From Lepidostoma basale (taxonomy: Eukaryota > Arthropoda > Insecta > Trichoptera > Lepidostomatidae), in contig JAHDVF020000883.1 in the NCBI GenBank assembly GCA_022606425.2, positions 930,001-994,000 of the forward strand: DNA of 64,000 nt. Reading direction: 5' to 3'. A program made the position numbers and the translations under genes. Shown here one piece after another: positions 1 to 10,600 of this stretch (the stretch's first letter is position 1; each line of letters opens with the position of its first letter). A model generated the notes under the pieces. That model ran no database searches, was not told where the DNA came from, and saw only the letters and a program-made list of their open reading frames with translations.

Positions 1-430
1 TTTGAAGAAAATTCAAATTCAGAATAAAGAACGCGTGGTGCTGTGTATAAAAAGTTAAAAAGATATTTTGAGGTTATGAATTTGAATCGTTCCTTTTTGT
101 TGAAGTTTTAAATGGTTTATTCGCAAAGTACGTTTGTTATATCAAAGGTTTTGTCTGCAATGTTTCAATAAAACGTAAATGCATCTCTGTAGATATTTAA
201 ACAAGAAAAGCAAAAATAAATGAATTGTGTCTAAATGTGCTATGTAAGGAAAGAATAATAAAATATAGAAATATTATGTATATCGAGGAGAATGCCAAAT
301 GAGTTGAGAAAATATATATAAACGCTGAATTATTCGTTTTATTTTTAACCCAAAATATTCCTTTTGCATTACATATCTGACAGAAGAAATACATTATCAT
401 GATAGTTTATTCTATCCTTAGTCAACTACT
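1..430. other. AT-rich sequence without a recognisable gene
   Basis: No reading frame here shows a protein family I recognise, and I see no RNA gene. The sequence is AT-rich and leads into a copy of the GACGAAGA repeat family, whose body begins near 440. Confidence 0.4.
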
Positions 431-513
431 AATTACAACATTTTGAATGTATACAAATACTACTGTATACGTCTACAAGACGAATACTGGATTTTACCCA
501 TTGCGGGTTATCA

Positions 514-768
514 ATTCAAGAATTAATTGTATCACAATAGAAACGAAGATGCAAATTGGAAGCAGATTAACATATATACAACTTCCAAAAATTTGTCAGA
601 CATGGTGGTCATAAGAAAAAAAGGTGGAATGGGGAATGTTGTATTACATAAAGCGTGCGCTTAACCCAACCAATGACAGGTCATAAGTCCTGTAAACACC
701 TCGATCAACCATATCCTGTTTCCAATTTGCATATTCGTCTCTATTGAGATACAATTAATTCTTGAATT
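514..768. mobile_element. MITE-like copy of the GACGAAGA repeat family with about 48-bp terminal inverted repeats
   Basis: The ends at about 514-561 and 720-768 are inverted copies of each other; each contains a version of AATTGTATCTCAATAGAGACGA. The interior matches, in reverse orientation, the repeat found at 22263-23859, 32484-32690, 51151-51745 and 55905-56445. The sequence just upstream (about 440-513) matches the distal part of those longer copies. No coding capacity is visible. The inverted ends suggest a non-autonomous DNA element, although elsewhere the same 48-bp end segment is arranged as direct repeats. Confidence 0.6.
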
Positions 769-794
769 ACTAATTAGTTTACTATTTAAATGTA

Positions 795-1640
795 TAGATG
801 GCGTTGGTGAATTAATTAAAAGTTTTGAGCACAAATTAACAGATGGCGTCTTAACCTGTCTGAGGTTATGCTAGTACAGGTACGGTTGCGTCTACAAATA
901 ATTTATTATTCAATTTATTTCCAAATACCGAACGATACTGGCATTTAATAAAAGGTCGAAAATAATAGAATCGAATAATATACTCGTAGACCTAAAACTG
1001 CGAATACTCTTCATCAAGACCTATGTATGGAGTATCTTGATGTACGGCTCCGAAAGAGATAAACGGAGACTTGTGGCTTTTGAGATGTGGTCCTATAGAA
1101 GACTCTTTGGAATTTCCTGGAGATACCACATCACAAATGAGGTTCTCCAAAGAATCGAAGGAGGAAGGCACCTGCTCAGGACCTTGTCCGAAAGGCGTGC
1201 AAGATGGATCGGCCATGTAATACGACAAGAAGGTCTCTTGCATGCCATAATGGAGGGTATGACCGAGGGGACAAACTCTAGGGTACGCCCACGCCGAGAG
1301 TACCTGGAGGACCTGTTGGTGGACGTGTGCTGCTCATCATATGCAGATTTCAAAAGAGCCGCACAAGACAGGGAAGAATGGAAGAGAAGAATAGAGGAAA
1401 TTGCTGCAAACAAATCCCAGGATTGAAACCAAAGAAGAAGACTGGCATCTGTAAACTATTTGTCAAAAATGTTTAATGTTTCTAGCAATGTAACTATAAT
1501 ACTGACGGAGTTATTCACATTTTAAATATTCTGTGATGTAATCACTCTCCTGTTGGTTGTCAACCTTTTAATGTCAGGCTGCGAATTATGTGCAATTGAA
1601 CAATAAATGATTTGATTATTTTATGTGGGCACTATGACTT
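795..1640. repeat. Interspersed repeat, interrupted by a LINE; second copy at 28240-28620
   Basis: Positions 840-943 and 1439-1600 are colinear with 28250-28396 and 28538-28625: both contain a tract like CCGAACGATACTGG, then TAGCAATGTAACT, then ACTGACGGAGT and TTTTAATGTCAGGCTG. The copy here is split by the LINE at 944-1438, and the other copy is split by a miniature LTR. The repeat type is unknown and there is no coding potential. Confidence 0.6.
944..1438 (+). mobile_element. LINE fragment, group G1, C-terminal region
   Basis: The frame around 991-1426 reads LRILFIKTYVWSILMYG, then SERDKRRLVAFEMW, RRARWIGHVIRQEG and EEIAANKSQD before a stop. This is the region downstream of the reverse-transcriptase catalytic core in a non-LTR retrotransposon. 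The copy at 36130-36860 (-) is better kept; relative to it this one has lost about six residues (CETWCL) near the start. The 3' end runs ...AAACCAAAGAAGAAG and is followed by ACTGGCAT, which also precedes the insert at 937-944, so an 8-bp target-site duplication is likely. Strongly 5' truncated and dead. Confidence 0.75.
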
Positions 1641-1754
1641 GATTACATGGGACTTACGAGGACCACTCAAGGACGCCAGAGAGTCGAATTTATAAGAATG
1701 TAGTTTAATGTTTAGAAAATTTAGAAGTTTACAAGAATACAATTATTACAAGAT

Positions 1755-2161
1755 ATTTACCTGATGGTGGAGAGGGTGCAGAAGAAATTTCTGCGGTACC
1801 TCTGTCTTAGGGTGTATGGATATTATCTGTGGCTCTTTCCAACTGATTTCTTGATAGGGATTCTGGGCTAGCAGTCACTCGAGAGGAGACGAGACATTCA
1901 CTTGGGTGTTCCACTTCTTTCATAGGCATTTGTATACACAACTCGGAAATCCTGAGTGATGTAGGTCTGTTCGTCCCTGACAATTATCTTCAACAAAGGG
2001 GTCATTAGATTGTTTGTCTCCCACTATGCAGAACCAATCTGCCAACGGTTATGCCGCTAGGCAGAGCAATATCTTTGCTAAATCGTGTCACCTCGGAGAT
2101 GGACGTATTTAGTGATAGTGTAGTTGACCTGAGGGAGGCGCTGTCTCTGTCATTGTTATAA
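1755..2161 (+). mobile_element. Degenerate LINE fragment, group G6
   Basis: Broken frames read MVERVQKKFLRYLCLRVYGY and later GLFVPDNYLQQRGH, the same C-terminal protein as the next copy at 2196-2895. Several frameshifts and stops are present. It lies in the same orientation just upstream of that copy, giving two tandem dead fragments. Confidence 0.65.
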
Positions 2162-2195
2162 TTGTGAGTTCGTCATACTCGTATTATTTCATTAT

Positions 2196-2895
2196 GTGTT
2201 TTGTGGCATTGCGCTGAAGATGTTAGGCTTCATCATTCGGACCGGAAGGGTTTTCAGAGATCCCAATGTGCTCAGAGTACTATACAATTCATTGGTTTGG
2301 AGCAGAACAAGTGGTTCTGTGATATGGAGTCCGCACGAGGCGAGATATTCCCTTATGCTGGAGAGGGTTCAGAAAAAATTTCTGAGGTATCTCTATATGA
2401 AGGAGTATGGTAGCTATCTATGGCTCTATCCCACAGCGTTCCTTTTGGAAATGTTGGGGTCTAATTCTCTGCAACTTCGAAGAGACGGGTTTCTCATAAC
2501 CCTTCCTTTAGACTAATTAGGGGATATTTTGAAAACTCAGTCGTGCTGGAGGGTGTAGGTCTTTTTGTTCCTGACAGATATCTCAGACAGCGCCAGCATA
2601 GATTGTTTTACCTACCCGCCACCAGAACCAACCTGGCTCTGGTGACACCGGTGGGAAGAGCAATCAATCTGCTGAACGTGGTCTCCTCGGAGATCGACGT
2701 CTTTCATATCAGTGAAAGTACGTTCAGAAGGCAAATACTCTTAATTCTGGAGAGTATCCCGTCTTCCTAATGTTGAACCATCTCTCATGCGTTTCTGGTA
2801 GTATACTATACACAATATATTATAATATTTTACCTGTTCTCAATAGATGCCTTAAAAATTAATTTTGTAATGTCTGTTGATGAAATAAACTGATT
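2196..2895 (+). mobile_element. LINE fragment, group G6 (Jockey/CR1-like C-terminus) with TTTGA-type tail
   Basis: Two frames cover the element. The first (2196-2516) contains RVFRDPNVLRVLYNSLVWS and LERVQKKFLRYLYMKEYG. The second (2543-2770) contains GLFVPDRYLRQRQHRLFYLP and ends LESIPSS before a stop. After a short 3' UTR it closes with AATAAACTGATTTGATTTGA, a short-repeat tail shared with the copy ending near 55500. Frameshifted and 5' truncated. The exact clade (Jockey or CR1) cannot be settled here. Confidence 0.7.
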
Positions 2896-3465
2896 TGATT
2901 TGATTTACGATTGTATCTCAAACTTCTTGTTAATAATATGTATAATTGGTATATTGGAATGTAGTTCTGTGATGCTGTTGTCATGCATCAAGATTTCACA
3001 GCATTTCATAGTTACATACCTTCCAGCAGGGTTTCCACCGCGGCACTTCCAGTCAGTCGAGTTCCAAACACAGAATAAAAAAACATTAAATACTTTAAAT
3101 ATTTTATTTATTTATTTTAGCAACTAACAGAGGAGCACTTTGATATTTCGGTAAAGTACAGGAATAAGAAAAATAATTGATACATCTCCAAAAATCGCTG
3201 ACTTAAAAGTTATACTTAAACGTAAAGAAAATTTACAATCAATCGTAAACTTGGTAAATATAATTATAATTTATCCTAATACCTAATCATTACGACGAAA
3301 TCATAATATCTTATTTCGAACAATTGATCCAATTATAAAATTACCTTTATTTATATATAAAGGCAGATCAATTTTCAATACTAGATTTATAAAGTAAACA
3401 TACAATTAGAAAGGTTATATAATAATCTAATATTTTTCATCATCAGATGCAGATTTATAAAAAAC
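2896..3465. other. AT-rich sequence, nothing recognised
   Basis: I see no protein family, RNA gene or clear repeat structure in this stretch. The open frames present are short and of low complexity. Confidence 0.35.
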
Positions 3466-3474
3466 AATAAATAT

Positions 3475-3740
3475 TTAAAATAACAGATAACTAGAGCTGA
3501 GGGTGCTGTAAACTATAGCAGGGAGGACTTTTAGGGACAGGGTTAGAAACTTTGAAGTAAGAGACGCCTGGCAGGCGGAAGTCATTGTGAGATGGGACAG
3601 GAAAAAGACGGCGGTACCGGAGAGAACACGTAGATAGGATGGATGATGCAAGAATTCCTCACGTGGTTGCACATAACATACCCGTGGGACATCGTCTGCC
3701 AGGAAGGCTACCAAAAAGATAGCTGGTGCTTCACTTCCCT
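3475..3740 (+). mobile_element. LINE fragment, group G2
   Basis: A frame around 3637-3720 reads MDDARIPHVVAHNIPVGHRL and continues PGRLPKR. This matches the [17 protein letters not shown] stretch of the better G2 copy at 5821-6290. Upstream pieces are frameshifted. Dead and short. Confidence 0.6.
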
Positions 3741-4084
3741 AGTTGACCCCCATTCAAGACAGATCAATGATCTAGAACAGCGCTTCTTGAAGTGTGCTTC
3801 GCGGTGCCCTGGGGCTACTCAGGGCCTCTGCGAGGACTCTGTATACTATTGTAGAAGTAAGTAATGTATAATGCACCGATATTTGTATGATTTTCATTAA
3901 ATGATAAACATAAAACCGGGTATTGGTTATTTTAGGGATCCGTAATATATTTAATATTTCAAAAGGGAAAAATTGTGAGATTGTGATCTTCCATTGCATT
4001 GAGGCAGTCAACTTTTCCTCTTAACCACAAACTAAATGCGACAACTGTAATGTTGGATTTGAATTCGTAACTATATTTTTTACA

Positions 4085-4625
4085 GATAGATGTGAGGCTG
4101 AGGATACTATACGATGGAGTAGACAGGAAAGGAGGGACTGGTATGGTCATGTCCAAAGAATGGACACCACCAGACTCCCCTTCATAGCACTACATAATCA
4201 GCCTCACGGGACTAGTCCTCGTTGAAGATCCCCTTAAAGGTGGAAGGAAAGCTGCGAATCCACCTCACAAAAGAAGCAACCCCTGGAGAACAGACCACAT
4301 AGGTCTACAGCAAGGAACAAGATATAAGACTCTCAGACCAAATAAGAAATATCTAGAAGGTTGAGAGTAACGGATGTCGTCAAAAGGGTAGCTAAGCTCA
4401 AATGGTCATCTGCGGGACATGTTGCCAGACTGGGAGAACAATGATGGATCAGAAGAGTAGTGGAATGAAGACCCGTGAAGATAGGAGACGCAGAGGAAGA
4501 CCCTACACATCAGTCTGATGACATTAATCAAATTACTGGTGACTGGATACAAAGAGCACAAGATAGGAATACGTGGAGAAGTATGGGGGAGGCCTATGTC
4601 CAGCAGTGGACAATGGCTATTTAAG
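4085..4625 (+). mobile_element. Two adjoining LINE fragments, groups G2 then G3
   Basis: From 4085 to about 4335 broken frames read [19 protein letters not shown], as in group G2; nearly the same text recurs at 24350-24560. From about 4336 to 4625 the frame changes to a G3-like C-terminus, VTDVVKRVAKLKWSSAGHVA, and ends EAYVQQWTMAI. Both parts hold stops. The junction probably marks an insertion of one LINE near another or a chimera. Confidence 0.55.
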
Positions 4626-4629
4626 TAAA

Positions 4630-5085
4630 GTTTTTTTTTTACCAATTATACAGTTTATCTTTATGAGTAAGAATAATTAATTATATATACACATCTACTA
4701 TTTCAAATACATACATGGTTAATGTTTTGGAAATATACAAATCTATTCTTAAAAAAATATAATCATAAAGTTGGTTTAAACACTTCTAATAGCGGAGACA
4801 TTTGGATTTAGAGAGAATAATCTTCTTTAACATATTGGAACTCGATAGAAACGTTGGAGTACCTCCAATTTTGGAACACGTTATTCTGAACGGCATGAAA
4901 ACGCAACATACAGGTAAATCAGTAGCTACCACTCCTTTAAAATAAACATACAATTTCAATAACACAGGATTACATAACCACATGCAATTTTTTTTATTTT
5001 AATTTTTGATAAACTTAAAGTGTTAGCATTTGAAATCCAAGACACGATTTGTGAATTAAAATACTCAAAACTCTTCTACATTCAC
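4630..5085. other. Nothing recognised
   Basis: AT-rich sequence without a convincing coding frame, RNA gene or repeat. Confidence 0.3.
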
Positions 5086-5089
5086 ATAT

Positions 5090-5275
5090 TGTGACATGCA
5101 CGCTCGTCGATTATTCCAATTTCGAACATGGCTGCCATTGCTTGGCCTTCCTCGACTTCTTTCTCCATTCCCACATTCGCCCCTTATCCATTCGTTACAT
5201 ATGTTCAAACCATCTTAGTGCATCTGGACGCACTCATCCGCTTTACATTCCTTTCTTACTTCATCATTACATATT
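5090..5275 (-). mobile_element. RTE-like LINE, short 3' fragment, subgroup D-like
   Basis: The text TGCACGCTCGTCGATTATTC followed by TTTCTCCATTCCCAC and AAACCATCTTAGTG is a diverged form of 60590-60800, the minus-strand copy of an RTE-like element. Too short and decayed to give protein. Confidence 0.5.
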
Positions 5276-5279
5276 CTAT

Positions 5280-5815
5280 CATACATGGCAAAATAAGAAT
5301 GAAATAAAAATATGCAAAGGAAATTTCTTTGTTCCTTTTGCAACAAGTAAATCAATTCACTATAGCTACATTACTTTAGATGCCAAATCGCCTTTAGATA
5401 GAAAGTTTTGAAGCGCTTTTGCGCGGCAATTCCGAGCATAAAAAAAATCTTGCTACTTCTTTAGTTTTCGTACCAGCATTCTTGGATAGTGGATACCTCA
5501 AGCAAACAATTAAAAAAAAATTGTATTTACTAATGCGACCTTCTATGACTTTTATACATCGTTCAGAATAACCCCGTGAAAAGTGATTTAACGATCGATT
5601 AAACCCACGACACGGTATTAAAAAGAAAAAAAAAATTTTCATGATAGAAAAGGATGGGTGTTTATTCCCTGTCTTTGTCTCTCACTAGAGACAATGATAC
5701 ATTCATCACAACTGCGTGGTTTGACTTTTAAGTAAGGCATAAAAGTTTTCTTTTGATTCTGTAGATTAAATGTTCCCTTCCATCACAATGGCAAGTGAAA
5801 AGAGATAAAATACCA
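5280..5815. other. Nothing recognised
   Basis: No coding, RNA or clear repeat signal was found between the RTE fragment and the next LINE. Confidence 0.3.
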
Positions 5816-5820
5816 TTTTA

Positions 5821-6290
5821 ATGACAATTTTGAAGATATGTAACAATACCTTATCACTGAGAACTGACAGTAAGGTCAGAACATATAAAACCTGCGTAAG
5901 GCCTATACTGACATATACCATTGAGATCAGAGCGGATACCACAAGAACGAAGGCTAAAGTACAGCTGGCAGAGATGAGGACGCTGAGGATGATAGCAGGA
6001 AGGACTATTCGCGATAGGGTGAGGAACACGGCTATCCGCGAGATCTGCAAGGTGGAGGATGTCGTGAGATGGGGCAGACAACGCAGAAGATACTGGAATG
6101 CGCACGTGCAGAGGATGGACCCCACCAGAATCCCACACGCTGTGGCGAATCAGATTCCTGCCGGCTGCCGTCCCCCCGGAAGACCGCCGAAGAGATGGAG
6201 AGATAGTTGAGAGTCAACCTCCCAAGAGAGGCCAGCCTGATTTCAGGAACAGACCAAAGGTCTATAAGGAGAAGAAGAAGACCTTATCAC
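5821..6290 (+). mobile_element. LINE fragment, group G2, best copy in the window
   Basis: One open frame (5821-6210, 129 codons) holds [60 protein letters not shown] and [10 protein letters not shown], then GRPPKRW before a stop. This is the region after the catalytic core of a non-LTR reverse transcriptase. Relatives are at 3475-3740, 4085-4335 and 24080-24560. 5' truncated; the catalytic YADD motif is absent. Confidence 0.7.
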
Positions 6291-6339
6291 TGACATGAAG
6301 AAGAATGTGTCCTTGGGTCTATGTTTTGCTCAATTTATA

Positions 6340-6470
6340 AATACAAGTTAACGTCAGTCCACATGGACAAGGGACGGGCTAAGTGCAATAGCGAAAATGA
6401 CGAAATGGCACCGCTGCGTCCTGTAACACTTTCGGGTGTATTGTGGGACTTTTATATAAAGAAACATAAA
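6340..6470. repeat. Copy of a short interspersed repeat containing GCTGCGTCCT
   Basis: The stretch with AACGTCAGTCC, TGGACAAGGGACGGGCTA, ACCGCTGCGTCCTGTAACA and TTCGGGTG resembles 10138-10245, 42210-42310 and 33430-33530. Diverged; non-coding. Confidence 0.5.
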
Positions 6471-7045
6471 TTAGGGATGATTATGTTAGGTGTATATTAG
6501 GGTGTCCCTTATTTTTCAAAGTTTTAATTTTACAATGCATAGGTTATTGTTTTATTCATTTAGACCTAAAACATCCGAAAACAATTTTTTCCTTATTCGG
6601 AATAGTGTAACCCATGCCGACTCACGCTCAAAGATGTCCATACAAGTTGCATCACAGGAGCAGCGCGTTCTCATTGTTATTATCACTTAGTCTCGGCTTT
6701 TCGGGTAGTAAGCACGGATTGTTTTATATTTCGAAGATGTCAGCAATAAAAAAAGTATTTTCTTGGTTGGTGAAGTAAATCACCAAAAAAACAGATGTAA
6801 ACTACCATCTAATCGTCAAGTTCTCGCAGTTCTATTTCTCAACATACGTGAAGTTAAGTTGACTGTTAATGAAAGCGCAAATCTTTTCATTTTGGAGTGC
6901 AATATATTCTGAAAAAGGCTAGAATACCAATCAGAGCTGTTCCTTATTGTGTTAAGAAGTTAGTGGTTCTTTATCAGGTGCCTTTAATGAAAGTTATAGG
7001 CAAAATGGACGAATGACTCGGTCCTGGGGTCAAAATAACAGAAGG
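6471..7045. other. No supported gene; possible decayed mobile-element remnant
   Basis: Several frames shift into one another around 6730-7000, which suggests a decayed coding sequence, but I cannot name a family. No RNA gene was seen. Confidence 0.25.
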
Positions 7046-7049
7046 GCTG

Positions 7050-7480
7050 TCTGTAATATGAAGTCAGAGAGTATTGAAATTCTTTGGTCACATTGCCAGG
7101 AGAGAAGTGGGTAACAGTATTGTCACAGGAAGTGTTCCAGGAGTAGAAACAGATGTCCTGCGCGGTGTGTGGGCTGCGGAGAACAGAGAGGATTGAAGGC
7201 ATTTTGTTTTAGCCATGTGCAGCTCCACGGATTTCGCCCCTAAGCAATAATGAAACGAATGGATAATGGTAGGTTAGGTTATATCAATAGATATATACAA
7301 CAAGATTTAAGTTTTTTTTTTGACAAAATAGAGGGTGGATGATGTGTTGGCAAGAGGCGAATCTACTGGCTCCATAACATAAGGGACTGGACTAGTTTAA
7401 GGAGCGTTGAGGAGCTGTTTCGAGCTGTCAGGGACAGAGACGCATACTCTCTGGACCTGCCACGACGATGAAGGAAGAAG
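7050..7480 (+). mobile_element. LINE fragments, 3' ends
   Basis: Around 7070-7200 a frame reads LKFFGHIARREVGNSIVTG and later VWAAENREDW. Around 7330-7450 another reads GKRRIYWLHNIRDWTSLRSV and ELFRAVRDRDAY, like the G4 C-terminus (RNVREWTGIGTVEELFR). Both are short dead pieces just beyond the IWS1 3' end. Confidence 0.5.
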
Positions 7481-7650
7481 ATACAGTATGTTGCCTGTGG
7501 AAATTTGGTTTGATGTGAGGTTAGGTTTGAATAGACAGGTAACATTATATTTGACTATGAAAACAAACAATCACGTGAGTAACGGTACGATGGTCAGACA
7601 GATTAATTAAGAAAAATAAAACCCAATATGATAGGGTTGGTAGTTTCCGT

Positions 7651-10600
7651 TTAGAGGGCCATCTTCCTTCCCTCGATGGAGATCTCCACGGCCCGGCCCG
7701 TGAGCTTCAGTCTTTTCTGGTCAATGAACCTCTTCATGTGCTTCTCGTAGCGGGTCATCTTCTTCTTTGTTTGCTGCAAGGAACGTGACAACACATTAAC
7801 TTCCAATCCTCAGGTAAACATCCAACCACCAAACAAAATAAAGAATGGATGCCCGATAAAAGTGTTGCCATCTAAATGTTTAAATTAAAAAAAAAACATT
7901 TTTAAAAATAATTATGTAAATTTTTTTTTTCACAATGGTTAAAAAATTGTATACAAGCAATATGAATGGAAAAAGAATTAAAAGACCGACATACTTCTCT
8001 CGCTTTCTCACAACATTCATATAGTGTCATGCACACAAGTCAGTTTCTCCGACTCCTCGCCCAGATGACATTGATTTAATATTCTGATTGGTTTGATCTA
8101 ACACCTCATCTTTTCTTTCTTTTTTGTTCCTTACATACTCTTTTTTCGTACCATGTGCCCATACCATCTTAATAACCCTTTTAATATTTTGTTCACAGCA
8201 CTTTCATTCGCATGGCATTCACTTCTTATATTCACATTTGACACTATATCATATATTACCAGAAGAATTGGACTAAGCTGGGCAGCTTTCAGAAACCAGA
8301 GCTACATAGCTAGAAAAGTCTATGAAGCCTGCGTTCTGCCAGTTGGTACTTATGGTCTTGAAACTGTTACATTGTCCAAAAAAAGTGCCGAGAAACTACG
8401 AGTGACCCAAAGAGCCATGGAAAGAGCCATGTTAGGAATAAGCCTAAGAGACAGAAACGATACGGTGAGAGAAAAAACAAAGGTCACTGACATCATCCAC
8501 TGGGTGGCGACTCTAAAATGGCAATGGGCGGGTCACGTAGCCAGAAGCTCAGATGAAAAATGGACAAGAAGACTGCTGACTTGGAGACCGTGGACGGCGA
8601 AGAGAAGTGCAGGGCGACCGCAACTACGGTGGAAGGATGATCTATACAGACACATCGGAATAACCTGGATGCAGTCTGCACAGGACAGAATGACATGGAA
8701 GCAAATGGAGAAGGCCTTTGTCCAGGAGTGGACGGGAATAGGTTGCCTTTTCTTTTTTTCACCTTTTCACCACCTTTTCTTCTAAGACTTCTCATTTCTA
8801 TTGCATTTATTCTACACATCACATTCATACATGGGGGTCGGCATAAGTGTGCTGCCATCTTAGCTTTTCTAGATAAACTTTTGTTTTCGATGATAATACA
8901 ATACCTTGGACATTTCCACTTCGCAGGTTGACTTTGGTCTGACAACGTAGTCCTTGCTGGACGGCATGGGGACTCTAGCGCGTCCCACCCATCCTTTGTC
9001 TCCCGGCCGGAGAGCCCTGAAACACAAGGTATGCAGTTAAGCTGATGTCCCGGAGACACGAGGAATGGAAAAGCTGAAGTGATTATTGAACCCAAAGGTG
9101 ACGCACTTCTCTCCGTCGGCGGTGCCGATGTGCATGTCCCGGTTGCGCTTGCTGCTGCCCGCCCTCTCCCCGTCGTCGTCTTCCTTCAGCCTCTTCTTGG
9201 CCACCGTGGACATCTGCGCCAGGTCCCGCTCCTGCCTCTCCTCTCGGGTCATGGCTGAGGGATACACAATACACATGTTATCACAAATGAAACAATTATA
9301 TCATCGCTCAAGAGGTTACCTATTTAACTAATTAACACACAGTCTCCCCAAAGGATATACAAATGTTGAGTATAACAGGGTAACCTCTCAGAACAGAGAA
9401 ATAGAGAGAGACCGAAGAAAGGGTGGCATGATCTAATCATTCAAATATTAAATGTTGGCCACGCGAGGAGACATAGACATAAGTCCGTGAGTGAATGCAA
9501 TGCGAATGGGCTTTATATAATATTTACTTCTGATTTTATTTAATAATAAAGAGATGTGAGGCCGCGCGGGAGATACGAGGTCTGTTCAAAAAGTATCGCG
9601 AATTTTGAATTTCCGCTGGCTACGTATATTTGATTTTTTTGTAGCGTTATGTTGGTACTCATGTCCCTTACTTATGCTGACAAGGTCGGCCATTTTGAAT
9701 GTTTAGTTAATTTTTGACAGCTGTTTTTTGCTTGGATGTGTTTTGGCTCGTCTTCGATTTTTGCCTATTCCAAAAAATGGATCAAAGAATCTGTATCAAA
9801 TTTTGTGTGAAAAACAAAATAAAGTGCGCGGACGCATTTCGAATGTTGTTTGAGGAGATAAAGACGGCATCGAAGGAGGAGCTGAACAAGATCACAAAAA
9901 ATGATTTTTTTAAGTGCTTCGAGGATTGGAAAAAACGTTGGCATAAATGTATTATATCCGAGGGGAATTACTTTGAAAGGGACAAAATAGATATTCATGA
10001 ATAAATAAATACTTTTTGAAAAAATATAAAATTCGCGATACTTTTTGAACAGACCTCGTATATAAGGTTAAAAGAATAGATTAAAGGTGGTCTGTCACCC
10101 TTTTGATTAATGACAAGAAAAGGCTAAATTAAATGAACGTAAGTCCCGGATGGACAAGGAACAGGCCTAGATAGTGCAGCGAGACTGACGAAAGGGCGTC
10201 GCTGCGTCCTATAACAGTCTCGGGTGGTGGTGGGAACCTTATATAAGTCTCCCCAAAGGGATTAGCAGAAAGAATGGACTGCCACACCATTCTTTTCTTT
10301 CATATTACTCTCGCTTCCTCAACATTTGTAAATCCTCACTTTTTGACATTTGATAGTTTATTATATTACATTTGCCACGTTATCTCTATTTCTTGTTCCA
10401 TTTACATTGTTAACACATACTTTATTTATCTTTCATTCTTTCCATGTGTCCAAACCATCTTAACGCCCCTTTCATTCACACTGCATTCACTCACGGACGT
10501 ACGTCTATTTCTCCTCGCGTGGCCGACATTTAATATTTGAATGATTCGATCATGCCACGTTTTCTTCGGTCTTCCTCTATTTTTTTCTCTGAGAATTGTT

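Noticed and set aside
5394..5642. 82-codon minus-strand frame
   Set aside because: Low-complexity ends, no motif and no relative elsewhere in the window.
7265..7285. GGTAGGTTAGGTTA as an interstitial telomeric (TTAGG)n tract
   Set aside because: Only about two units; too short to distinguish from chance or from the TTAG-type LINE tails common here.
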